A stretch of DNA of 64,000 nucleotides from Diabrotica undecimpunctata (lineage: Eukaryota; Arthropoda; Insecta; Coleoptera; Chrysomelidae): assembly GCF_040954645.1 (NCBI RefSeq), contig NC_092809.1, positions 78,384,935-78,448,934 of the forward strand, written 5' to 3'. Shown here piece by piece: positions 41,651 through 52,457 of the stretch. The notes beneath the pieces are model-generated. The model was not told where the DNA came from and made no database searches. It saw only the letters and a program-made list of their open reading frames with translations. The stretch's first letter is position 1. The number at the start of each line of letters is the position of its first letter. Made by a program: the position numbers and the translations under genes.

Positions 41651-41924
41651 TTTTTATATGCAAAAATTAGCACGAATCAGTAACAGCAAATTACTCGTTT
41701 CGACAAAACCAACCACAACGACTGATGAGATGACGTGAACAGAGTATATAACCCCCTAGTAAGGTAACTTCCATAGAAAGATTTGGGAGAGAGTTTCTAG
41801 CGCCAAAACGGACGGGCCGAAACTAATTTCATTTGGCGACAAATTCAAAAAATATGCTCTGAATTTTAGGCGCCAAAATTCAAAAAGTATGCTTTTAATG
41901 GAAGTAAATATAGTCAGAGAGAAT

Positions 41925-44223
41925 AATTAAAATGCATATAGACATATACGGTAAAGAGACAGTGATACTCGGAGTATATGCACCAACAGACGATTCTCCG
42001 AGAGTAGAAAAAGAGCATTTCACGGAACAACTCCAAAATCAAATAGAGCTAATTAAAAAGAACGTGGAGATAATTATAACAGGAACGGCAGAACCGGAAG
42101 GAAAGAAAACGATAAAGTAGTGGGGAGATTTGGAGAGGATGAACAAAACGATCACGGAGAACGTCTGATTGAATTATGCGAACTAAACAACCTAAAAATC
42201 ACTAACGGATTCTTCAGACATAAAAATATTCATAAATATACATGGACGCAAGAAACACGAAAGCTGAAATCGATAATAGACTACATAATAATCAAACAAG
42301 ATACCACAATAAAGATCAAAGATGTGTGAGTCAAAAGAGGAGCAGAATGTGGAACGGACCAGAAGAACCGTTGAACACTATAAGAGAAAAAAAAAATACA
42401 ATATAGAACTACTCCAAGAACAATCAATAAGAGAACTATACCAACAACGTCTAGACCAAAAATTAATAGAATTTAGATACGGCAACATCGAAGAAATATA
42501 CGAGCATATAAAGGCGAGTATAAAGCAAGCAGCATTCGAAGCCCTTGGGGAAAAAGAACATATAACAAATAAACAGCACTATTATGAAATAAATAAACCA
42601 ACAAAAAGAATAATTGAAGAAAAAAAGGAACTATACAGAAAATGGCTGACTAAAAACAACGATGAAGTTTATAAAGAATATAGAGAAAAAGATAGAGAAG
42701 TGAAAAACAAATAACACAGCAAAAGAATGAAGAATGGGAAAGAATCTGCTTAAATATTGAAACATATATAGGAGGTACAAGAACTTCGGAGTCATGGAAA
42801 GTACTGAGAGGATTGAAACAAAACTCAAAAGAAAAAATTAAATTGGGAAATATACAGGACAAAGACTACAATTCATTGGAAAAGAAAACAGGCGAAGACG
42901 AAGCAGATTCCCACAACAAGAAATAGAAATAACAGATAGGGAAATGAGAACGACCATAAAAGCAATCAAAAATAAGAAAGTACCGGGACCTGGAGGTATC
43001 TCACCTGAGCTTATAAAATACGGATCAAAAAAATTACACCGGATGATACAATGGATATTTCAGAAAACCATAAATGGAGAACAGCTCCCAAAGAAATGGA
43101 CGGAGGCATGTATGACATCTATATTTAAGAAAGGAGATACAAAACGATGCGAAAACTACAGAGGAATAAGCGTAACATCATCAGCAAAAAAAGCAAAAAA
43201 TAGAGATATACACTTGGCATTTGTGGACCTGAGAAAGGCGTATGACTCTGTACCAATGTCAGAACTATGGGAGGCAATGTACAAATTAGAAATACAGACG
43301 GAACTCATAGAAGTTACAAAAGCTCTGTATAAAGCTTCACCACAACAAAAGGGCTCCTGCAGGGTTGTTCCACATCTCCAACCCTATTCAAAATATACTT
43401 AGAGAAAGCCTTGACTACATGGAAAAGAAAATGTGAAGGCTTGGGATTACCGGTACCGAACGAAAACCTATATACGTTAAGCTTTGCAGACGATCAAGTA
43501 GTGATTGCACAAGACCAAGACGACCTCAGCTACATGATGAAGAAACTACAAGAAGAATATACCAAGGCTGGCCTAGATATTAACCTCGCGAAAACAGAGT
43601 ACCTATCTACAAGTGAAGAAGACATAGAAGATCTACAGATTGATGACAACGTAACAATCAAAGGAAAGGATAAATTCAAATACCTGGGGTTTATAATCAC
43701 GAAAAAGGCAACAACAGAGGAAGAAATTACACAAAGATTAGGACAAACAAGAACAGCAATCCGACAACTTAACTCAGTATGGTGAGATAGACACCTAAGT
43801 ATGAAGACAAAAACGCAGATTATAAAACATTAGTGCGAAGTATTATGACATATGGGGCTAAAAATTGGATCATAAACAAGAAAAACAGCAGCAAGATAGT
43901 AGCAACAGAGATGGAATGCCTGCGAAGATGCTGCAGAGTAACAAGAATGGATAGGGGAAATAATGACGAAATAAAGCAAAGAACATCAATAGAAACAGAC
44001 ATACTAACATATATAGAACAAAAAAGACTAAAGTGGTATGAACATGTAAGAAGAGCAGATGGATAAAGAGAATAACCGAATGGAGCCCCATAGGAAGGAG
44101 GAAAAGAGGACGATCCCGAAAATCCTGGAGGAACGAAGTAGACGATGCCACGATGGAGAATGGAACAACAGAGAGAGATGGAAACGGTTGAGCGAGGGAA
44201 GGCAGTGAATACTTTAGAATCCC

Positions 44224-44225
<2 letters not shown>
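41925..44225 (+). pseudogene. RTE-like LINE relic
   Basis: Fragments in order: an APE-type endonuclease (VILGVYAPTDDSPRVEKEHF at 41960, GRFGEDEQNDHGERL at 42123, YTWTQETRKLKSIIDYIIIK at 42238), a linker (42322-42714), then reverse transcriptase with KKVPGPGGISPELIKYG (42967), HLAFVDLRKAYDSVPMSELW (43212), LSFADDQVVIAQDQDDL (43479) and KFKYLGFII (43675). The tail reads RSIMTYGAKNWIINKK and RLKWYEHVRRADG. Several frame breaks and a deletion between NYRGISVTS and RDIHLAF are present. The 3' end runs into (AT)n, compatible with the microsatellite tails of RTE elements. Confidence 0.82.

Positions 44226-44228
<3 letters not shown>

Positions 44229-44269
<41 letters not shown>
44229..44269. repeat. 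(AT)n microsatellite
   Basis: About 40 bp of AT dinucleotides at the end of the RTE-like LINE. Confidence 0.9.
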
Positions 44270-44272
<3 letters not shown>

Positions 44273-44755
44273 TTATATTCATAAAATAAGAAATAAAAAC
44301 TTATTCTATGCCAAAAAATATATTTTTTTGGAATAGAAGATGTCCAAAAATACAGTATACACTTACACATTTTTATATATAAATGTATAACATAATATCT
44401 GATTATATAGATGAGATAGATTATCTGATGAAGAGAGATTATATATTATGGAACAAACCAAAGTCCCAAAAACAACAAAATAAAACACAGACATCCTGAC
44501 ACTTGTTTATTTGTATAATTTTCTTTCGTAAAGTATTGGATACAAATATCCTCATCCTCCTCATTTCTTGAGCCCTTGTTAAGGTGTGGGTGGAGACACT
44601 CTAAATATTGTTAGCTTGCTGTCTCCATTGGCTGCAATTCAGTACCAGATCGACAACTTTATGAAGGGATTTTTCTACCAATCTTCATTTAATCTTCCCA
44701 TCGTGTTGGAGACCTTTCTTTTGATGTACAAATATAGATACCTCTATATTCATTA

Positions 44756-44930
44756 CTAATGGTTTGTTGTAAGTTCCATACCTTCTAAAATACTCTGTCT
44801 TAAAGTACCATCTACAGATAATAAAGTGTAAACTCTAGCATTTCTGCGATCTTGCTCTTCAGGATCATCACACAAATTAGCATGTAACTCCATGCAACTA
44901 TTGCTCAGAAGTAGAAGATCCATGAAAATC
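44756..44930 (-). other. Candidate terminal coding exon of unknown gene
   Basis: On the minus strand a pyrimidine-rich acceptor ending ATTATTTTAG precedes an open stretch of about 57 codons. It reads FMDLLLLSNSCMELHANLCD, then DPEEQDRRNARVYTLLSVDG, and closes GMELTTNH plus stop. Codon use and lack of stops look protein-like, and I do not recognise the family. Upstream exons would lie to the right, beyond the repeats, and were not found. It may be an orphan host exon or a piece of a transposon gene. Confidence 0.35.
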
Positions 44931-44990
44931 TAAAATAATGAAATATTATTATTACCATTATATATTATATAACAAATTAAGAACCTATGA

Positions 44991-45099
44991 CTTTTTTTTT
45001 ATAAAATAAGGCCAATTTTAGGAATGCAATTATAAGAGTTAAAAGTTTTTTTTATAAAATAAGGCAACTTTTAGGAATACAATGATAAGAGTTAAGAGT
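44991..45099. repeat. Tandem duplication, about 52 bp x 2
   Basis: The unit TTTTATAAAATAAGGCMA plus TTTTAGGAATRCAATKATAA, ending GAGTTAARAG, is repeated with a few differences. Confidence 0.85.
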
Positions 45100-45379
45100 T
45101 TTAGTTTTTTTAAAATATATATATAGTATATAAATATAACACTAATGTTGGTAAGATTTAAAGGTAATTTAAGTACAAAAACAAAATGTACAAAATAGTA
45201 TCGAGTTTGTATTTACTAACAAAAGGTTGGTATAATTAGGTGCTGTTCTTACTTGTTGCTTGTAAAAATAAACTCCTAATCCTCAGAATGTTTAATAGCC
45301 ATTTGTCCAACTTTAACATTCACCCATCTACAAAAAATATTCTTTTGATTAAGAATACTATACCATTTTGGTAATGTAC

Positions 45380-45663
45380 TGTAGCGGGATTAAATAAAAC
45401 GAGCGGTTAGAATTTATATAAATATATTTATTTATAAGTTTACAGTTCGGTACTCTCTTATTAACTAAACTCTACTCCTAACATCGTTACATATATATAC
45501 CAAAAATATTAAGTTCGAAAAAAATTCTGGGGTAGTCCCACCTCTAATTCGTCTCATCGAAACCGCATCGAAAGACGGGCGCTATTGAAATGCCAATTCT
45601 TACGTTTTCTAGATTTATCCTTCTAAGAATTATGACGTATCGGAGATGGGCTATTTCGTTACA
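45380..45663 (-). repeat. 3' LTR of third LTR element
   Basis: This is a 284-bp LTR starting TGTAGCGGGATTAAATAAAA and ending GGGCTATTTCGTTACA on the plus strand. It matches the partial LTR 54059-54179 with a few differences. A purine-rich tract CTAAGAGGGGAGCAG precedes it on the coding strand (45664-45678). Confidence 0.92.
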
Positions 45664-45760
45664 CTGCTCCCCTCTTAGATCTGAGCGTCCCGATCAGCAA
45701 CTCCAGATGTAGGCCCAGGATGGCGGAATCTACAGAGCTCTCCAGCTCTGCATGAACCCC

Positions 45761-46723
45761 TCAAGAAGAAATAACAGTAATTTGTACGCCGGTTTCTCGG
45801 AAGATCACCTCAAGCATGCTTCTGACAATCTTCCAGTCCAGATTTTCTAGTGCATGGCCTATCTTGGGTAAGGCCAAATTCTTGATGTCATAATTGCACA
45901 CGATTTTCTTCAAATTAGTTAGAGCACGCCATATATTCTCGTAGCTTGACCTGTCTGTATACGACTTCCTGGTCACCATATACAGCAAAGATCGAGGACC
46001 ATCTTCTAATCTCAGTACTTTTCCAACTTTGGGCTGCTGGTTTTTTAACTCGTCCAAACGACCGAACTTCCTATAGAATACAGATGAGATTCCTTTAGTC
46101 ATCTCAAGATCTTGGGCAACACAGTGGGCTAGAGAGACGTTATGCGGAACACTAAAAAGATCCTGCTGAACTTCTGTCGTCACGCCGAATCTAGCACTCT
46201 TTCTGTCTGCGTAATTTGACATAAATTCATTCAAGCTTGGTCGCCGGTCATATTTAATCTCATGTTGAAGGGTTCGTGCTTGTTCTGTTTCATTTGAGCC
46301 AGTATATGGTGCAAGACGATTTATGTGAACTACTTTTGGTTTACCTTTCGGCAACTTCTTAATTCGGTATATTACGTCATTTATTCTCTTTTTAATTTCA
46401 TACGGACCTTCCCATTGTCTTTGCAGTTTGGGAGACAAGCCTCGACGACGTTGTGGATTATAAAGCCAAACAAGATCACCTACTTCATAGCTTTCACTCT
46501 TGCATCGAGAATCATATTGATCTTTCATTCTGTCACTGGCTAACTGGATGTGTTGTCGGGCAAGTTCATGAATGTTATTCATTTTTAATTTCAGGCGGTC
46601 GACATAATCTTGGCTTGCAACATGTTCTTCAGAAGGTCTGCAGCCAAACTCTAGGTCGCAGGGCAAACGAACTTCACGACCTAACATCAGGCAGGTTGGA
46701 GTCTGGCCTGTAGTTTCATTCAC
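45761..46723 (-). CDS. Integrase C-terminus fused to an OARD1/TARG1-like macro domain
   Basis: One open frame of 320 codons. Residues 1-145 are the end of a gypsy integrase: TTGQTPTCLMLGREVRLPCD, then DLVWLYNPQRRRGLSPKLQR, WEGPYEI and PKVVHINRLAPY. A linker (146-184) leads into a macro domain (185-320): DLFSVPHNVSLAHCVAQDLE, KGISSVFYRKFG, LYMVTRKSYTDRSSYENIW, NLALPKIGHALENLDWKIV and GVQITVIS. This is the order and spacing of OARD1/TARG1, which hydrolyses ADP-ribose from proteins and DNA. By my recalled alignment the human catalytic Lys84 and Asp125 correspond to R252 and E293, and the loop Gly to A291, so binding without normal hydrolysis is possible. The frame stops 97 bp before the LTR. The upstream integrase core is across the LINE insertion at 52458. 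Confidence 0.87.
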   Translation of the reverse strand: MNETTGQTPTCLMLGREVRLPCDLEFGCRPSEEHVASQDYVDRLKLKMNNIHELARQHIQLASDRMKDQYDSRCKSESYEVGDLVWLYNPQRRRGLSPKLQRQWEGPYEIKKRINDVIYRIKKLPKGKPKVVHINRLAPYTGSNETEQARTLQHEIKYDRRPSLNEFMSNYADRKSARFGVTTEVQQDLFSVPHNVSLAHCVAQDLEMTKGISSVFYRKFGRLDELKNQQPKVGKVLRLEDGPRSLLYMVTRKSYTDRSSYENIWRALTNLKKIVCNYDIKNLALPKIGHALENLDWKIVRSMLEVIFRETGVQITVISS

Positions 46724-46743
46724 GCCCTAGTGGTAGGCCATTA

Positions 46744-47193
46744 TGTGTGTGTGTCATCGAATTTCCTGACTGTGGACTTAATCCATTAGCCGAACTTATT
46801 TTTGCTCTACAGATATTTATGTCACATATTACTATTAAAATAAGATTTTGTATTTTAAAGATATACCTAGATTCTATAACAATAAATGGATAATTTAATC
46901 TTCAGCTACAATCATACAATATTACACATTTATATAGATATATCTATATCATAAAATATATTCTAGTATTATTCAACATTATTCTTTATTGTGTTTTTTA
47001 TTATTATTTTCTTTATTTTTTTTATTTATTTTTTTTTTATTTATTTATTTATTCATTTTTTTTTTAAATTACATTATAAGGAATGTCAACAAGGAGTACT
47101 TCTGCTCAGGGGTCTTTCAGAGCAATGCACAAACACAAGACTAGACCACGGAAAGATAGGTAAACAAATGTGATAACCACAGGTATTAATAGT
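46744..47193 (-). other. 3' untranslated region of the I-clade LINE
   Basis: No reading frame is present. It contains an A-rich tract at 46985-47067 (coding strand) and a terminal GACACACACACA next to the target duplication. Confidence 0.65.
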
Positions 47194-50100
47194 TCACAAT
47201 TTTAATTTTATATTAAGTATGTGTTTAATTAGGATCTCATATACACGTTCGTCTAAACTAGATAATATTGTTTTTAGATTAAAAGGTCTTGTAATATTGG
47301 TTTCTCTATATACTTGATTCATGAATTGATTTATTTCTATTATCTTTAGTCTACAGTTTAGTATCATGTATTCTGCAGATCCTAACTCACCACATTCACA
47401 AAGATTACTATCACTAAGACCTATTTTAAATTTGTGTTCTGGAACTAGGCAGTGTCCAAATCTAAGTCTGCATATGTATGAAACAACGATTTTTTCGCTG
47501 TGGTAATGATTAAACCATGATTTAGCTGGAATATTTAATTGTATGTTTTTGTAGAATAGCCCTTTAGTTGAGTTGTTATACCATTGTTGCCAGGTTTTGG
47601 TTTTATTGCTGGTAATATTAGCGTAAACATCATTTAATGTTAATTTATATTTACTTTCATTTTCTTGTTCGGTGGCCTTCTTAGCTAAAGTATCTACTAT
47701 TTCATTGTGTTTAAGATTAGAGTGAGCTTTTACCCAACAAAATGATATTTGTTTGCCCTTAGACGTAAGTGCGATATATGCTTTAATAATGTCAATATAT
47801 ATGTAGTTTAATATAGTTTAATGTAGTTTGATATGTCCTTCAAACTTTCCAGTTTAAGTAAAGCACTTTTGCTGTCTGTAAGGATTAGAAATTTCTCTTC
47901 GTTATTGTTTATACTGCTTATATACTGCATTGCTCTCAGTATTGCAATAAGTTCTACTGAAAATGTTGTAAAATTTTCATTAAGTCGTATACCCTCATTA
48001 TACCTTGTCCTAGGGTCCCACACGGCAGCGGCTACTCTCGAATTCATTTTTGAGGCATCGGTATAAATTTGGTAATGTTCCGGAAATAAAGTTTCTATAT
48101 CCACATTAAACATGGCATTCCTTAAGTAAACTGGAAATTTCGAGTAATCTCTCATGTAGGTTGGTTGTATGTTTGGTATATTGTTTAGATTTATCTGAAA
48201 CATGGATGGCAGAGTTGATGTGTATAGTTTATTTTTAAATTGTCTTATTCTATTGTAACTTTCGGCAAGAAGTAATGTTGGCTTTTTCCTCCAGTATTCA
48301 GTGGTTAGGTCATTTATATAAAGTTTGTGGCAGTTGTTACATATTATGCTCTCTTTAGTTATCATTTTAGTTATAAATTTTTCACACATAGTTTTCCTTC
48401 TTAACCATAGTGGTGGTTCATTACATTCTACGCTTAGGTTTGATATTGGAGTACTCATCAAAGCTCCTATACATAATCTGAGGCATTTATTTGAAAGGAT
48501 GTCTATTTTTTGAAGATGGGTTTTGGCGGCTTGATTGTAAAAGTAACATCCGTAATTTAATATTGATCTTATGTATGATCTATACATTAGTAATGCTATG
48601 TTGGGATCTGCTCCCCAGGTTGTATAGTTTACTGCTCGTAACGCATTGTACCCTTTGTCAGCTCTTGCTACGATGTACTCAATATGATCTTTCCAAATAA
48701 TTTTCCTATCCAGTGTAATACCCAAATATTTAACTTTAGGTTGAACTTTAAACGAGACATTTTGCAACTCCACTACTTCTGGAATGTTTCGTTTTCGGGA
48801 GAATATGCAAGCTTGTGTTTTTTTGGTAGATATGTTTAATGCTATTTGATCTAGGTTTTCTTGTAGATGTTTAAATACTGTATTTATTTTACTACTGCCT
48901 TGTTCTATTTCCAATTGATCTACATATATGCATATATCATCTGCAAATTGTAATATTTTACCTTGTTTGCTAGTAATTATGCTTTGACCTATATGAGCTG
49001 TGTAAATAGTGTATAATATTGGACTTAAGATGCTCCCTTGAGGTAACCCGATGTTTGAAACTCTCGGTCCTATTAGTTTGTTATTAATTTGAAGATAAAG
49101 AGTTCTATTGATGTAAAGTTGATGAAGTTTCCAGCAGAAGTTTATCTGGCAGTCCGATTTCTTTCATTTTGTGGTATAGAAGTTGTAGGTTCACATTGTC
49201 ATATGCATTTTCTATGTCTATGAATGTAGCAAATACCGACTTGTTGACGGAAAATGAGTTATATATATATCCAGTATTAAGTGCGTTAAATTTTCCATCG
49301 TAGAACATGATTTTCTAAAGCCGAATTGTGTTGCAGGTATTTTAGAATTTTTTTCTAACCAGAATTCTAGTCTACATTTAATCACTCTTTCCATTGTTTT
49401 TAACACACATGATGATAGAGAAATGCCTCTATACGAATCCGGACAGTTTGGTGATTTGTGTGGCTTAAGAATTGGAACTATAATGTACTCTTTCCATGCA
49501 CGTGGTATATCCATACTCATCCAGATATTGTTTATTACATTTAGTAGTTGAACTTTCTTATGTATGGGTAAATTATACAACATACTATAGTGTATACCAT
49601 CTAATCCTGGAGCTGAATTATTATGTCTTTTTAGGCAGTTCTTTAATTCTTCCAGACTAAATGCTTGTGTGAGAAATATGTTGTCTGTGTTTGCTTCGTC
49701 ATTTTCATGTCTATTATCCGTAGGGTTTCTGTGATTAATTTCTCCTTCTATAACCCAAGGTTTAGCAATTTTATTAAAAAATATATCTGTCCACTCATTT
49801 ACAACTATCGGATTATTGGGAGGGTTATAAACGTTTTTTAATTTTCTTATTTCCTTCCATATTTTGCTAATGGGTGTATTTTTATTTAAACTATTACAAA
49901 AGTTTTTCCAAGAAGCTCTTTTGCTGCCTAAAATAATTCTTTTTTTATAAGCTTTTGCTTGTTGGTATTTTAAATAATTATCGTTATTAGATAGTCTTTT
50001 AAACTGCAAAAAAGCTTCTTTTTGTTGTCTTATAGCGTTCCTACAATCATCATTCCACCATGGTTTATTAAATTTTGCATTGGGCCCTCTTTTCCTCTCT

Positions 50101-50981
50101 GGAATAGAGCATTTACTAGCTAAATTGATTGAGTCACAAAATGTGGAATATTCTTGCTCTGAACCATCTGATATATTATTATTCTTTTCATTGTTTAAGA
50201 GATAGGTAAAGAAAGCCCAGTCTGCCTTTTTAATATCCCATGTAATTCTAGATCTAGATATATCATTAGCTTCAATGACACCATTACTATTAGTAACGTT
50301 ATTATCAGTATTATGGTTAAATTCTATTACTATTGGGTAGTGATCAGAACCCAGACTCAAAGTTTCTGTGTGCCAATTAAATTTGTAATAAATATCCCTA
50401 GAGCAAATTGTTAAGTCTATAGCAGATCTATTTAAATTCATAGGTCTACGAATTAATGTTTCTGACCCATCATTTAGGAAATTAAGTCCACATTCCTCCA
50501 TAGCCTCAAAAAGATAAAGACCTTCTTGATCGGTGACATCACAGCCCCACATTTTATTATGGCAGTTGAAATCTCTCCCTATTAAAAAAGGTTTTTGTAA
50601 ACTAATAAAAAATTTAACCCATTCGTTTTTTGACACACATAACTTGGGTTTTGCATAAATGGAATATAAATTTAAGATTTTATTATTTATTTTAATCTGT
50701 ACTGCAACGCACATGACATTATTTATTTTATAAAAATTTAAATTGTTCTGAAAATTGATATTTTTTCTTAATAATATCGCTACTCCTGCATAACTATCTG
50801 ATCTATCTTCACGGAAGATGTTATATTGGGAAAAGCTTATCTTTGAATTCGGTTTTAACCAAGTTTCACTTAAAAGAATAGCTAAGAATTTATTTTCGAA
50901 AATGTACTTTTTAAAATGGCCTTTATTGTTCACTATTGATCGTGAATTCCATTGTAAAATCTTATTATTTACTAGGGCCAT
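47194..50981 (-). pseudogene. I-clade LINE ORF2 (endonuclease, RT, RNase H)
   Basis: The start MALVNNKILQWNSRSIVNNK is at 50981, overlapping the end of ORF1 by 17 bp. The APE endonuclease includes LLSETWLKPN, YAGVAILLRK, the GRDFNCHNKMWGC block and LGSDHYPIVIEF. RT begins SAPGLDGIHYSML, has KSPNCPDSYRGISLSSCVLK, ATFIDIENAYDNVN and GLPQGSILSPILYTIYTAH, and the catalytic LQFADDICIYVDQLE near 48940. RNase H has YQIYTDASKMNSRVAAAVWD and FLILTDSKSALLKLE. It ends with a CRLRFGHC..H..C.C tail. Frame breaks near 49218-49310, about 49105 and about 47800 make it non-functional, though the rest is well preserved. Confidence 0.88.
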
Positions 50982-52331
50982 TTAAAACTTTTTCTATATT
51001 ACTTTTAATGTCGTCTAAAATTTGTTTGTTTGCTATTGGAATTAAGTTTTTGTCTAAGAAATTTTTAAATATTGTTACTATATTATCAGTAATTTGTTTA
51101 CTAGTTAGTGAGTTTTGTTGGACTATTTTTGTTTGGTTTTGATATAATGGGTTGTTTATAATTGGTAGCGACGGGTAAGCAGAGGCGCTTGCAGTGTCCA
51201 GTATATTTTCGTGTTCTTTTGAATAAGGATAAACTGATTTATTTTGAGCTCCTTCGCTCCATTTTCTTTTGGTTGTCACTGTGTACCTATTTCCTGTGTT
51301 TGTTGAATTCAGGACTGTCCTATAGCTACTGCTGTATTTTAATTTGGCTTCTTCAAAAGGTAAATTTTCATTTGCCATTATATATTTAATGCCCTTTTGT
51401 TTTTCAAACTCAGCGCACTTGTTTCGATCTAATGCTGAATGGTTTCCGAAACATAATATACAAGTGGGATCTGTTAAATCGCATACATCTGAATCATGTT
51501 CCTGTCCGCACTTGCTGCATCTTTTCTTACCTCGACATTGTGATGTAACGTGTCCGTATCTAATGCAATTAAGGCATTGTATTACTCTCGGAACGTAAGG
51601 TTCCACTTGGTATATCATTCGTTCAATGATTACTTGTTTTGGAATCATTTGGCCTCTGAAAGACACCACTATCGTACCCGTCTCCACCAGTTGATCATTT
51701 TCTTTTCGCTTTATTCTTTTAACGTTTATTACTTTAAAATTGCCGTATCTTGGAACAATAATACCTTTTAATTCGTTTTCTGAAATATTTTTGTCTACCC
51801 CTTTAATTACCCCACTCTTTTGAGAAAAAAAATTTGGAATATATAAATCGTAATTTCTTTCTATTAACTTTTTACATTCCACTAAAATATTAGCGCTTTT
51901 ATATGTGTTACATTCAATTTTAATTTTATTTTTTCCTATAATATTAATATTAACAATATTATCTTTAATTGCAGGTACTGCACCTAAAATTAATCGTGCT
52001 GTCGCTATGCGATGCAATCGGCCAATGTTACCTTCCTTATTCTGCATAAAAACAAAATAAGGACCTTGGTCACCTTGACTGTATTTATTTTCACCTCTGA
52101 CATTATGGACTGGCCTATATTAATATTTGTTTTATTGCTTACCTGATAATCTGGTAAAAAGTTTTTTGGATTTGTTATCGGTACCTGTTTTGATTGTGTA
52201 TTAATATCAATATTTATAATTTCCTCAAACTGCTTTTGTTTTTCATTAACTTCATAATCCATATTACTAGCAACATCGTCAATCCTTCCTCTGTCAGGTG
52301 GATTTCCTCTGCCATCTGAATTTAATTCCAT
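50965..52331 (-). pseudogene. I-clade LINE ORF1 (zinc-knuckle nucleic-acid-binding protein)
   Basis: MELNSDGRGNPPDRGRIDDV starts at 52331, and one frameshift near 52040 moves into the long frame 52047-50965. The middle is a fold of repeated beta-alpha segments (KIECNTYKSANILVECKKLI). Three Cys-rich knuckles follow: CLNCIRYGHVTSQC, CSKCGQEHDSDVC and CILCFGNHSALDRNKC. The protein would coat the LINE RNA. Apart from the one shift the frame is open. Confidence 0.85.
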
Positions 52332-52457
52332 TTTTTGGTAAAAACAACAACAACTCTATTAATTAGCACTTCGATACCACAGAGAACTATTCGCTTCCGC
52401 TGCTACAATCGAACTGTAGGCCATTAGGAATAAATGAATGTGCTGGTCCCAATCTCT

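Larger units (their letters stand above)
28100..41660 (-). mobile_element. hAT transposon relic (ZBED/SCAND3-like) carrying two nested elements
   Basis: One transposase gene on the minus strand is spread over three intervals. The N-terminal part is 41650-40897, the middle is 31572-31358, and the C-terminal part is 28763-28100. The first gap is a gypsy-type LTR element flanked by ATAC. Removing it joins CTFTHC to SIHREALVAKHMPDEF. The second gap is a pogo element flanked by TA. Removing it joins a DLRFEV-like end to a METNFELR-like start. Terminal repeats of the hAT element itself were not identified. Confidence 0.85.
44271..45375. other. AT-rich spacer
   Basis: Apart from the candidate exon at 44756-44930 and the duplication at 44991-45099, nothing is supported. 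Confidence 0.4.
46744..52415 (-). mobile_element. I-clade LINE, full length, few frameshifts
   Basis: Perfect 11-bp duplications GTAGGCCATTA (46733-46743 and 52416-52426) bound a 5.7-kb minus-strand element. It has ORF1 with zinc knuckles, then ORF2 with APE endonuclease, reverse transcriptase and RNase H, the combination that defines the I group. Integrase codons of the host LTR element lie on both sides. An A-rich tract (T-rich on plus, 46985-47067) lies inside the 3' region, with about 240 bp more before the end, which is a short (CA)n. Confidence 0.9.

Noticed and set aside
41184..41738. 184-codon plus-strand frame
   Set aside because: It is the antisense shadow of the hAT transposase at 40897-41650, which has family motifs.
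43870..44370. 166-codon minus-strand frame
   Set aside because: It is low-complexity, including translation of (AT)n, and antisense to the RTE-like LINE tail.
46991..47173. Phe-rich 60-codon frame
   Set aside because: It is a translation of the T-rich complement of the LINE A-tract.
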